Positions 1 to 7,281 of a stretch of 63,459 nt of DNA are shown here, piece after piece; the first letter of the stretch is position 1, and the number at the start of each line of letters is the position of its first letter. The notes under the pieces are model-generated. The model saw only the letters and a program-made list of their open reading frames with translations, did no database searches and was not told where the DNA came from. The DNA lies in the NCBI GenBank assembly GCA_019114205.1, contig DXFY01000023.1, positions 1 through 63,459 of the forward strand. The letters are read 5' to 3'. A program made the position numbers and the translations under genes. The DNA comes from Candidatus Tidjanibacter gallistercoris (GTDB taxonomy: Bacteria; Bacteroidota; Bacteroidia; Bacteroidales; Rikenellaceae).

Positions 1-99
1 TTGCCTTTCACCCGGATCAAGAACAAGTTCTTCTACAAACCGGAAGATGTACAAAGCCTGTTGGAATCAAGTTATCACCCACAAAAAAGAAAGCCATGA
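1..99 (+). CDS. C-terminal end of a helix-turn-helix (excisionase-like) protein, partial
   Basis: The open frame enters from outside the window and ends at TGA 97-99, giving 32 residues that read LPFTRIKNKFFYKPEDVQ and onward. The pattern of a short strand with basic residues, then a tyrosine and a helix beginning PEDV, is what the end of MerR/HTH_17-type excisionase-like proteins of Bacteroidales mobile elements looks like. Its stop overlaps the start of the next gene (ATGA), so the two are translationally coupled. Function is inferred from position next to integrase genes; the N-terminal DNA-binding helices lie outside the window. Confidence 0.55.
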   Translation: MPFTRIKNKFFYKPEDVQSLLESSYHPQKRKP

Positions 100-662
100 G
101 TTACGATCTTATAAACAGAAAAGACCAGCGGATTGATACTATTTTCAAAGGGCTGGAAAACATGGAGCGCATGATAGACGCAATACGGACGGCTCCAAGG
201 CCCGCATTTCACGGTGATTATTTCCTCACGGACGAGGAACTTTCAAAGCTGTTGAAAGTAAGCCGGCGTACCTTGCAGGAATACCGGACCCTCGGTATGA
301 TACCTTACTATCTTGTACAGGGAAAAGCCCTTTACAAAAGTCAGACATACAAAAAGTTCTTGACGACGCATATAAAAGATGCAGGGAAGAACAGCGATGG
401 GTATGAAGCAAAAGTAAAAGAAACGGCCTCTTTACAAGGTCGTTTCTTTGTTGTCGGACAATTGGTATCCGAATCTCCTTCTTCGTTTCTTGACAATAAC
501 ATCTTCTTCATACAGACCAGGAATCCGATCCATTCCGGCTGCTTTCAGCCGTTTCATGTCCTCGTCCACTTTCCTGTCAGTCACTTTGGCGTAAAGCTGC
601 GTGGTCTCAATACGCATGTGCCCCATCATTTTGCCGACTGTCTCGATTGGAACACCCAATGA
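96..662 (+). CDS. Helix-turn-helix DNA-binding protein with an unusual read-through C-terminus
   Basis: The frame encodes 188 residues. Residues about 45-90 (FLTDEELSKLLKVSRRTLQE, then YRTLGMIPYY and a basic strand) are a clear HTH_17/excisionase-type DNA-binding domain, the kind of accessory protein encoded beside integrases on Bacteroidales elements. Relatives are usually about 95-110 residues. Here no stop occurs near residue 110; the frame runs through a terminator hairpin (417-449) and then 230 bp antisense to the integrase gene. The last 75 residues therefore look like non-coding read-through rather than a domain. It overlaps the preceding gene by 4 bp. DNA binding is well supported; a role in excision or in control of the element is inference. 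Confidence 0.6.
   Translation: MSYDLINRKDQRIDTIFKGLENMERMIDAIRTAPRPAFHGDYFLTDEELSKLLKVSRRTLQEYRTLGMIPYYLVQGKALYKSQTYKKFLTTHIKDAGKNSDGYEAKVKETASLQGRFFVVGQLVSESPSSFLDNNIFFIQTRNPIHSGCFQPFHVLVHFPVSHFGVKLRGLNTHVPHHFADCLDWNTQ
417..449. terminator. Bidirectional hairpin between the HTH gene and the integrases
   Basis: A 13-bp stem (417-429 with 437-449, one G-T pair) and a 7-nt loop, with A-rich and T-rich outer arms so that it ends in a T-rich tract on either strand. The integrase stop codon (432-434, minus strand) lies in the loop, while the HTH frame reads straight through it. Confidence 0.7.
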
Positions 663-1781
663 AAGGGTTATATGGGTTCCGAAATTGTGTCGTGCCTTAT
701 GAAATGTAAGTTCAAATCCGTAAACTTCACCCAACTGGTGGGCGAGCATAATGAAATACGTACGACTATACAGATTGAAGACCTTGTCATCCTTTCTCTG
801 TTCCCGATATTTTTCTATTATCTTCAACGGAATATCCAGCAATCGGACAGAAGACAGTGTTCCTGTTTTCTGGCGATGGATATGGATCCACCATGAACCG
901 TCTTCAGATTGGGTAATATCATTTACCCTCAATTTTTTCAAATCCGTATAGGCAAGTCCGGTAAAAGTGGAGAAGATGAACATATCCCTTACAAACTGAA
1001 GCTGTGGCTTCTCGACAGGTGTTGTAAGCAGTGTCTTCAGGTCTTCCAGCTTCAGATGACGACTTTTCCGTTTGGGCAGTTCAGGATGAAGGCGACAATA
1101 CGGATCACGGCGGATTGTTCCCTGGCTGACAGCCCGCATGGTCATCTTCTTCAGCCTATAAAGATGTTCATGCACGCTCTTCGGGCTTAAATTCCTGTCC
1201 GTCCTGAGAAAAAGTTCAAAGTCATCGTAGAACACACGGTCAAGACTACGTAGCAGTACATCCTCTACGCCGCGTTTTTCCTGCACGAAAGCCGAAAGGT
1301 GCTTATATGAACGTAAGTAGGAATCATAACTCTCCTTTATACGATCCACACCGATACGTTTCTTAAACTCCTCGTTATGCTCTCTGAAAAGAGCCAGCAG
1401 AGTTAGCGGTTTCTGACCGACTCCCATCACGGCATTCTTTACCTGCTCTGCCGTAATAAATCCCAGACTGTTCTTAATCCGCCTGTAATGCTCCTTGATT
1501 TCTTTGGTCAGATCATCAATAGCCCGGTTGACGGTAATGGCATTCTCACTGCGGCCGTCAGCCCGTCCTTTTTCAGGATTCCAGATGGCCGGATTGACGG
1601 ATACTTTCGTTCCTATCTGTTCCCATTTGGCATCTATGCTTATCTTGCACAGCAACTGGCACGTTCCATCCTTACGGACTTTGGTGCGGTTTATATAAAA
1701 CAGTATCGCAAATGTACTGCGACGTTTGATTTCCATATTGTCAGTATTTCTTTTCATAATCCTATTTTTTGCCATTGTCAA
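432..1781 (-). CDS. Tyrosine recombinase/integrase, second of a tandem pair
   Basis: 449 residues counted from the first possible codon; the more usual start is MKRNTDNMEIKRR (about 8 codons in). Domains in order are an N-terminal arm-binding domain (about 15-110), a SAM-like core-binding domain (about 120-220) and the catalytic domain (about 235-420). Catalytic features seen: Lys in HRQKTGT, the HKARH box, GHMRIETTQ and the nucleophile Tyr in QLYAKV. The first catalytic Arg position reads FTGLAYTDL, so it is Ala, as in a subset of Bacteroidales integrases (IntDOT is known to lack this Arg). It overlaps the upstream integrase by 4 bp and must be co-transcribed with it. It catalyses site-specific integration or excision of the element that begins left of the window. 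Confidence 0.9.
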   Translation of the reverse strand: MTMAKNRIMKRNTDNMEIKRRSTFAILFYINRTKVRKDGTCQLLCKISIDAKWEQIGTKVSVNPAIWNPEKGRADGRSENAITVNRAIDDLTKEIKEHYRRIKNSLGFITAEQVKNAVMGVGQKPLTLLALFREHNEEFKKRIGVDRIKESYDSYLRSYKHLSAFVQEKRGVEDVLLRSLDRVFYDDFELFLRTDRNLSPKSVHEHLYRLKKMTMRAVSQGTIRRDPYCRLHPELPKRKSRHLKLEDLKTLLTTPVEKPQLQFVRDMFIFSTFTGLAYTDLKKLRVNDITQSEDGSWWIHIHRQKTGTLSSVRLLDIPLKIIEKYREQRKDDKVFNLYSRTYFIMLAHQLGEVYGFELTFHKARHNFGTHITLSLGVPIETVGKMMGHMRIETTQLYAKVTDRKVDEDMKRLKAAGMDRIPGLYEEDVIVKKRRRRFGYQLSDNKETTL

Positions 1782-3013
1782 ATAACTACAGAAAACCGCT
1801 CAGCAATTATTTTATCCAATGCTTTCGTATCTGTATCTATCTTATTGTCTGTCACCTTTGCGTAATGCTGTGTGGTCTCAATACGACTGTGCCCCAACAT
1901 CTTGCTGACCGTTTCAAGCGGTACGCCATGGGAAAGTGTAATTTCTGTCGCATAGGTATGACGGGCTGCATGGAAGACCAGCTTACGTCCTATACCGCAA
2001 ATTTCGGCGATACGTTTCAAATAACGATTCAATGAACTGTTGGAATACATGGGGAGAAGCTTTCCTTCAGGAGCCATATCGCGGTATTTTTCAATAATAT
2101 GGAACGGCAGTTCCATAAGCGGTATTTCAAAATCTACACCGGTTTTCTTGCGAGAACTCCTGATCCACCAGGTACCATCTTCCGCGAGAGAAAGGTTTTC
2201 ATTTGTCAGCAGACACATGTCGCTATAGGGAATACCCGTATAACAGGAAAACAGGAACATATCTCTCACATGATAAAGAATCTGATCATGGAGAGGTGTT
2301 GTCATAATCCTATTCAATTCTTCGGAGGTGAGATATTTCTGTTCCGGTTTCGGATGTACCGGTTCATATCCGACAAACGGGAATACTGTTATTATACCGT
2401 CAGCAATAGCTTCTCCGACAATTGTTTTCAGTTGGACGGTAAGATTGACTATTGTGCCTGAAGCCAGACAACATTCCGTACGTAGGTACAAGTCATATTT
2501 TTCAATGAAGGAACGGTCCAATGCGGCAAAAGGGATATCTGACAGCTTATATTGCATCTGTAAAAAACGTACCAGATGATTGTAGGAATTACGGTAAGCC
2601 CTCAATGTCTTTTCCGTACGATTGATCCCAACACGTTTCTCGAAATTTCTAATGAAAAGTCTGAAATAGCTTAATAGGGTTTCCTGTTCCGAAGCCATCC
2701 CCAAAAGTTGATGCTTTACATCCTCTGCTGTTACATCCTCACGGATTGCAGATTGTTCCGCATAGATGCCGAGCGCGGCAGCACGTATTTCATCCAGTCT
2801 GTTGTTTATGTCTCTTGCCGCAACACTTTTTCCACACGCCCGTCCGGATGACCACAATGACTGTGGCACACGAAACTTGACACTGAATGCTGTTTCAGAG
2901 TGCTTGCCGACAATAAGCCGTGCCATCACGGGACAGTTTCCCCTGGCATCCGCCTCGCTCTTTTTAAGGTAGAACGAAACCTTTACATCTGTCTGATTCA
3001 TAATCTGTTCCAT
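1778..3013 (-). CDS. Tyrosine recombinase/integrase, first of a tandem pair
   Basis: About 411 residues from ATG 3013 (MEQIMNQTD); a TTG three codons earlier and an ATG at 3001 are alternatives. Same architecture as its downstream partner: arm-binding domain, SAM-like domain, catalytic domain. Catalytic residues seen are Lys in RKKTGVD, HAARH, GHSRIETTQ and Tyr in QHYAKV; the first Arg site reads YTGIPYSDM, so again it is not Arg. The two proteins are diverged paralogues, not a recent duplication. Tandem integrases in one operon occur on several Bacteroidales integrative elements, where both may be needed. Base composition of the pair is clearly AT-richer than the host genes to the right, consistent with transfer. 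Confidence 0.9.
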   Translation of the reverse strand: MEQIMNQTDVKVSFYLKKSEADARGNCPVMARLIVGKHSETAFSVKFRVPQSLWSSGRACGKSVAARDINNRLDEIRAAALGIYAEQSAIREDVTAEDVKHQLLGMASEQETLLSYFRLFIRNFEKRVGINRTEKTLRAYRNSYNHLVRFLQMQYKLSDIPFAALDRSFIEKYDLYLRTECCLASGTIVNLTVQLKTIVGEAIADGIITVFPFVGYEPVHPKPEQKYLTSEELNRIMTTPLHDQILYHVRDMFLFSCYTGIPYSDMCLLTNENLSLAEDGTWWIRSSRKKTGVDFEIPLMELPFHIIEKYRDMAPEGKLLPMYSNSSLNRYLKRIAEICGIGRKLVFHAARHTYATEITLSHGVPLETVSKMLGHSRIETTQHYAKVTDNKIDTDTKALDKIIAERFSVVI

Positions 3014-3019
3014 TGTTTG

Positions 3020-3027
3020 CAAAATTA
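3020..3027 (-). promoter_or_regulatory. Candidate -7 element for the integrase operon
   Basis: On the minus strand this reads TAATTTTG, an exact match to the Bacteroidota TAnnTTTG -7 box. No clear -33 TTTG is present at 19-21 nt. If real, the transcript would start within about 10 nt of the ATG at 3013 or 3001, so the message would be nearly leaderless. Confidence 0.35.
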
Positions 3028-3373
3028 ACAGAGACAGAGTTAATCATCGGCATGTAAAATATCGTCAGACATCGACAAAGCTATCACCATTGACTTCCGG
3101 AACCTATATTTTTCATATCTCAAAAAAAATAAGTACCTTCGCTAAGCCAAAATGATGAAACTGCGTTCTTTACGGTCGGAGCAGAAAGGATTTTCAAACA
3201 ACTCCATACAACTGGAATGGGCAACGGATAGGTAGCAATTTTTTCGCTTAACTATTCAAAAAACGGCTTCAAAGCACACATTTACAAATGCGGAATAATG
3301 CTGCGTATCTCCCTGAAAGCCCAATAGTTTACATTATTCTTCCTAAATCCATCCGAAATCGGGCGAGTTTCAC
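3028..3373. other. AT-rich intergenic region; junction between integrative element and host chromosome
   Basis: About 350 bp without a convincing gene. The composition shifts here from the AT-richer integrase region to GC-rich host sequence, so the attachment site must lie in or near it. I cannot define the core because the other end of the element is not in the window. A weak plus-strand -7-like element (TACCTTCG, 3134-3141) precedes a 27-codon ORF (3152-3235) that I do not recognise and do not call as a gene. Confidence 0.5.
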
Positions 3374-3381
3374 TATCTTTG
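3374..3381 (+). promoter_or_regulatory. Promoter -7 element of the ABC exporter gene
   Basis: TATCTTTG matches the Bacteroidota -7 consensus exactly. Expected start of transcription is around 3388, leaving a leader of about 45 nt before the ATG at 3433. The -33 element is not clear. The match also argues against the longer reading frame beginning at 3379. Confidence 0.6.
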
Positions 3382-3432
3382 TCCTCGTCCGGCACAGGCG
3401 CCCGAACCGGCTCCCGTGCCCCGCACCGCAAC

Positions 3433-5166
3433 ATGAAAGACGACTTCCCAAAGGCAGTATCCTTCGCCAGGGCGATGGCCCTGATTCCGCGCGACCGGCG
3501 TCGGGGCGCCGTCGGTGCCGTATGCGCATCGGTCGCACTCGCACTGCTCGACTTCATCGGAATCGCCGCGCTGGTGCCGGTACTGCTGCTTGTCCTGAAC
3601 GAAGAGGCCACGTTCAGCTATCCGGTCATGCGGTGGCTGTACGATGCGGCCGGTTTCACGTCGTTCGGCACCTTCGTCACGGCCGTATGCCTCGCAGTAC
3701 TGGCCGTCATCATCGTCAAAAGCGCGCTTACGCTCGCCGTATCCAACGCCGTGCACAAATACCTGCTGTCGCTCTACCGGTACTACTCCACCCGCATGTT
3801 CGACATCTACCTCTCCAAAGGGCTGCTGTTCATCCGCAGCCACCATACCACGCAGCTTATCAACAACGTGAACGGCGTCTGCCTCCGCTTTACCGACGGG
3901 GTACTCGGACAGCTCTTTTCCATCGTCACGGAAGTCATTCTGCTGGGACTCGTGGCGGCGGCGCTGCTGTGGTACGACCCGCGGCTGGTCTTCCTCGCCC
4001 TGGCCGTCTTCCTTCCGCTGACGGTAATTTATGCGCTGGTATTCCGCCGCCGGATGAACGAAAACGGGCGCACGGAAAACAAATTGTTCGTAGCACAGAA
4101 CAAGACGCTTTACGAAACCCTGCGCGGATACTCGGACATCGAAATCAACAACGCCGAAGGCTACGTGTCGGAACGCTTCCGCAGCGGCCTCCGGAACCTG
4201 ACCGACTGCCGCCGACGGGCCATGCTGGTACGCACGGCCGCAGGGCGCATGGCGGAATTCTCCCTCATCCTCGGCGTGGTGGCGATGATAGTCGTCGGAC
4301 TGGCCTGCGGCACGGAGATGAACTCGCTGAAGATAGCGCTCGGCGTATTCGCAGTGGCGGCCTACAAAATAGTTCCCTCGGTGAACCGCATCGTAAACAA
4401 CTGGGTGGAGTACAAACGCAACTCCTTTGCGGCAGAAAAAATAGCGGAAACCTTCGCCGACGCACCGGAAATCCGTTTCGCACAGCATACCGGGCAGCGG
4501 CTCCCGTTCGAACGCGAAATCGAACTGGAAAACATCACCTTCCGTTACGAAAAAGAGGGGAAAGCCGTTCTGGAAAACTTCTCGCTCCGCATCCGCAAGG
4601 GGGAGCGAATCGGCATCAGGGGATATTCGGGGGCCGGGAAGACCACCCTGTTCAACATCCTCTGCGGGTTCTTCCCGCCCGATTCGGGACGGGTGCTCAT
4701 CGACGGCCGCCCGCTGTCGCCGGCCGACGTCCGCCGGTGGCAGGAAAACCTCGCCTGCGTATCGCAGGACGTCTTCATTCCCGACATGACGCTCGCCGAG
4801 AACATCGCCTTCGGCCAGCCCCGCGAAGCGATAGACGCCGCAAGGCTGCAGGAGGCCATCCGTGCGGCATCGCTCACCGATTTCGCAGCCTCCCTGCCGC
4901 AGGGGACGGACACCGTGACCGGCGAGGCGGGCTGCCGGCTGTCGGGCGGCCAGCGCCAGCGCATCGGCATCGCGCGCGCCCTGTACAAGGATGCTTCGGT
5001 GCTCCTGTTCGACGAAGCCACTTCGGCGCTCGACAGCAAGACCGAAAGGGAAATCGTGGAAGCCATCGAACGCCTGTCGTCCGACGACCGGCAGCTGACC
5101 ATCCTCATCATATCGCACCGCGAACGCATGCTCGAATGCTGCGACCGCATCATCGACATCGCGTAA
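3433..5166 (+). CDS. ABC exporter, fused membrane and ATPase domains
   Basis: 577 residues from ATG 3433. The N-terminal half (about 20-310) contains six hydrophobic segments typical of type IV (MsbA-like) exporters. The C-terminal ATPase domain has Walker A (GYSGAGKTT, about residue 397), the signature LSGGQRQRIGIARAL (about 502), Walker B (VLLFDEATSALD, about 523) and a His switch (IISHRE). No C39 or other peptidase domain is fused. A homodimer in the inner membrane that drives export of a lipid, peptide or drug is the family expectation. It is followed after 4 bp by a peptidase-like gene and then by a PqqD/kinase unit, which suggests a peptide substrate; that is inference from context. Confidence 0.88.
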   Translation: MKDDFPKAVSFARAMALIPRDRRRGAVGAVCASVALALLDFIGIAALVPVLLLVLNEEATFSYPVMRWLYDAAGFTSFGTFVTAVCLAVLAVIIVKSALTLAVSNAVHKYLLSLYRYYSTRMFDIYLSKGLLFIRSHHTTQLINNVNGVCLRFTDGVLGQLFSIVTEVILLGLVAAALLWYDPRLVFLALAVFLPLTVIYALVFRRRMNENGRTENKLFVAQNKTLYETLRGYSDIEINNAEGYVSERFRSGLRNLTDCRRRAMLVRTAAGRMAEFSLILGVVAMIVVGLACGTEMNSLKIALGVFAVAAYKIVPSVNRIVNNWVEYKRNSFAAEKIAETFADAPEIRFAQHTGQRLPFEREIELENITFRYEKEGKAVLENFSLRIRKGERIGIRGYSGAGKTTLFNILCGFFPPDSGRVLIDGRPLSPADVRRWQENLACVSQDVFIPDMTLAENIAFGQPREAIDAARLQEAIRAASLTDFAASLPQGTDTVTGEAGCRLSGGQRQRIGIARALYKDASVLLFDEATSALDSKTEREIVEAIERLSSDDRQLTILIISHRERMLECCDRIIDIA

Positions 5167-5170
5167 GAAC

Positions 5171-5629
5171 ATGAAAGGAACGAAAACCGTAAACAATGAA
5201 ATCCTGTTCGCCGAGGTGGAACGCATCATCGGCGAGGGCGGCGGCGTCGAACTGCGCGTCAAGGGGGGAAGCATGCGTCCTTTCCTGCGCGACGGCCGCG
5301 ACAGCGTACACCTCGCACCGCTTCCCGCATCGGGACTGCGGCGCGGAATGGTCGTCCTGTTCCGCTACCGCGGGCACCACATCCTGCACCGCATCCGCCG
5401 CATCGAAGGCACACGGGCGGTCATCGAGGGCGACGGCAACTACCGCCTCCGGGAAGAAACCGCCACGGCCGACATCGTGGCCTGGGCGGACGCCATCGAA
5501 CGCGGCGGAAAACGCATCGTTTTCGGCTCGCTGCACTGGCGGCTGCTCACAACCCGAAGCCTCGCAGTCAAGGCAGCCCGCACGCTCTTCCACGACCTGC
5601 GCGGCACATACAGGCGAAAAGATTCATAA
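5171..5629 (+). CDS. S24/S26-family peptidase-like protein
   Basis: 152 residues. The motif GGSMRPFLRDG places a candidate nucleophile at Ser34, as in signal peptidase I and LexA-like peptidases. Further on, RRGMVVLFRYRG and HILHRI match the second conserved block, and EGDGN the third. The position where many relatives have the general-base Lys appears to be Arg, so activity is uncertain. No membrane anchor is visible, unlike housekeeping signal peptidases. Short S24/S26 proteins of this type are found beside PqqD-like, HPr-kinase-like and ABC exporter genes, as here. It starts 4 bp after the exporter and is surely in the same operon. Likely role: cleaving a peptide exported by the neighbour (inference). 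Confidence 0.72.
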   Translation: MKGTKTVNNEILFAEVERIIGEGGGVELRVKGGSMRPFLRDGRDSVHLAPLPASGLRRGMVVLFRYRGHHILHRIRRIEGTRAVIEGDGNYRLREETATADIVAWADAIERGGKRIVFGSLHWRLLTTRSLAVKAARTLFHDLRGTYRRKDS

Positions 5630-6100
5630 TTCCCTGCCGCAGGACGCATCACAGACCACACGCTGCAAACGATTGCCAGCCTTCCGGCCTCTCCGCCCGA
5701 ACACCCTGCCGGTCCCGCATCCCATCCGACCGACGCACCCAAGATACTTTACCGGCTTCGCATCCGACCACCCCGGTCGGGATACCTTAATATAATCCCA
5801 TATTGCGAACCCGGAAGTTCTGCCAAGCATCGCGTCGCTCCACCAGCTGTTTTCCCCCTTCAAGCTCACCGTTTTTCGCAGCATATACCGTCTGGTTTTC
5901 AATCCCGCGCCGTCCCTGCACAACACCGCGGATACCGCCTCGGTTCCTGCATGCTCTTTTCCGGTCGCCGAACCAGACGGCCGGACTCGCTTCGCTCCCG
6001 GCACCGCATCGGTCGAGCGCACGCCTCCTGCCGGGACGTGCCCGTCCGTGCAGCAGCCCGACATGCCCGGCCCGCACTATGGTATTTCGACAAATTTATG
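5630..6100. other. Non-coding gap inside the peptidase/PqqD cluster
   Basis: About 470 bp in which I find no supportable gene on either strand; the long frames here are GC-driven. A short hairpin (CCGACC at 5764-5769 with GGTCGG at 5775-5780) followed by an AT-rich stretch may end the exporter-peptidase transcript. I looked for a small peptide precursor here and found no candidate with a good start. Confidence 0.5.
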
Positions 6101-6108
6101 TATCTTTG
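6101..6108 (+). promoter_or_regulatory. Promoter -7 element for the PqqD gene
   Basis: TATCTTTG, exact consensus, 28 bp before the ATG at 6136. It indicates that PqqD and the following genes form a transcription unit separate from the exporter and peptidase. Confidence 0.65.
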
Positions 6109-6135
6109 CTTTACTCTGTAAAACGACCGCATACA

Positions 6136-6405
6136 ATGAAAATCAAAGACGGATACAAGATACGGGACATAGCCGGAGAGCATGTCATCGTCTCCATCGG
6201 CAGGCTCAACGTCAATCTGACGAAGGTCATCTCGCTGAACGATACCTCCGTGTGGCTGTGGGAACAGCTCGCCGGCAGGGATTTCGATGCCGATACGGTA
6301 GCCGGGCTGCTTACGGAACACTACGAAGTGACACCCGAAACGGCGCTTGCCGACGCCAAAATCTGGATAGACCAGCTCCGGGGAGCCGGACTGCTCGAAG
6401 CGTAA
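6136..6405 (+). CDS. PqqD-family (RiPP recognition element-like) protein
   Basis: 89 residues from ATG 6136, chosen because a consensus -7 box lies just upstream; the longer open frame has no coding character. The sequence shows the PqqD winged-helix pattern: strand-rich N-terminus, LNDTSVWLWEQL in the middle and a C-terminal run with AKIWIDQLRGAGLLE. PqqD-like proteins bind leader peptides and present them to modifying enzymes. No cognate radical-SAM or cyclase gene is in the window. An HPr-kinase-like gene lies two genes downstream, a pairing seen in peptide-modifying clusters. Family call is firm; the substrate is unknown. Confidence 0.8.
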   Translation: MKIKDGYKIRDIAGEHVIVSIGRLNVNLTKVISLNDTSVWLWEQLAGRDFDADTVAGLLTEHYEVTPETALADAKIWIDQLRGAGLLEA

Positions 6406-6510
6406 CGCGCCTCCGGCCGGCAGCGATGCCCGCCCTTTCCTGCATAGGACACGGAATGTCCCGCAGGGAACGGTCGTGCGGAACCGGTCGCAGGACACAG
6501 ACGTCCGCGT

Positions 6511-7257
6511 ATGAAGAAACCCTTCTGGCACCACCCCTGGTGGGGAAACATGACCGCCAACTTCGCGGGGGCATTCCTCGGCATCGTCGTCACGTTCGGC
6601 ACGACGGCCCTAATCGACATGCACACCCGCAGGAACATGGCCCGCAAGGCCGAAGTGATTGCCATCGCCCATCTGGACGGCGACATCATGGAGATGGAGG
6701 CGAAATTCGAAGAAATGCGCTCGCTCGACAGCATGTACGACCGTGCCGTCGCCCTCTATCCGGACCGCATCGACGAGCTGGGGAGCGACACGCTGACGAC
6801 TCTGCTCTCCTCCATCATGCAGCCTTATTATTTCCTGAGCAACCGCTCTGCGGAAAACGTCTTTACCGGCAGCATGGAAACGTGGCGGGATTTCAGCGAC
6901 CTCAACCTGCTCTATTCCATCAATTCGTGCTTCTCCCTCAAGAATACCATCGAAGAATTCTACCGCACCGTTGCGGAATACCACGATGCCGCCTTCGACA
7001 AAACATTCGGACAGCAGGTTCCCGGCAGCAAGAGAAGCCCTGCGGAAATCCTGCGCGATTATATCGGCCATCCCACCACGCGGAATTTTCTCCGCGTCCA
7101 CAAACTGTACGCCATCCTGCTGCCGCAGCTGACAGCGATGCTGAAAGAAGAGAACGATGCCAACAAGGGAAAAACGGGTATCACGGACATCGAGCTGCAT
7201 GCCCTCTTCCCCGACATATACGGCGAGGATGAAGAAGATGAAGCATACGACGGCTAA
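6511..7257 (+). CDS. Membrane-anchored protein of unknown function
   Basis: 248 residues that I do not recognise. The first 15 residues are rich in His and Trp (FWHHPWWGN), then one hydrophobic segment (about 19-37) anchors the protein with a large acidic C-terminal domain, probably on the outer face of the inner membrane. The rest is predicted helical, with a very acidic tail (GEDEEDEAYDG). It begins 105 bp after the PqqD gene and ends 24 bp before the HPr-kinase-like gene, so it is likely part of that transcription unit. No enzymatic motif is visible. Confidence 0.75.
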   Translation: MKKPFWHHPWWGNMTANFAGAFLGIVVTFGTTALIDMHTRRNMARKAEVIAIAHLDGDIMEMEAKFEEMRSLDSMYDRAVALYPDRIDELGSDTLTTLLSSIMQPYYFLSNRSAENVFTGSMETWRDFSDLNLLYSINSCFSLKNTIEEFYRTVAEYHDAAFDKTFGQQVPGSKRSPAEILRDYIGHPTTRNFLRVHKLYAILLPQLTAMLKEENDANKGKTGITDIELHALFPDIYGEDEEDEAYDG

Positions 7258-7281
7258 AGACGGCAAAGGCAACGAATCGAT

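Noticed and set aside
3152-3235. 27-codon ORF after a TACCTTCG element
   Set aside because: Too short, unrecognised and in the element junction; noted only as a possible transcript.
5630-6100. A small peptide precursor gene in the gap before PqqD
   Set aside because: No short frame with a good start or a leader-core pattern was found on either strand.
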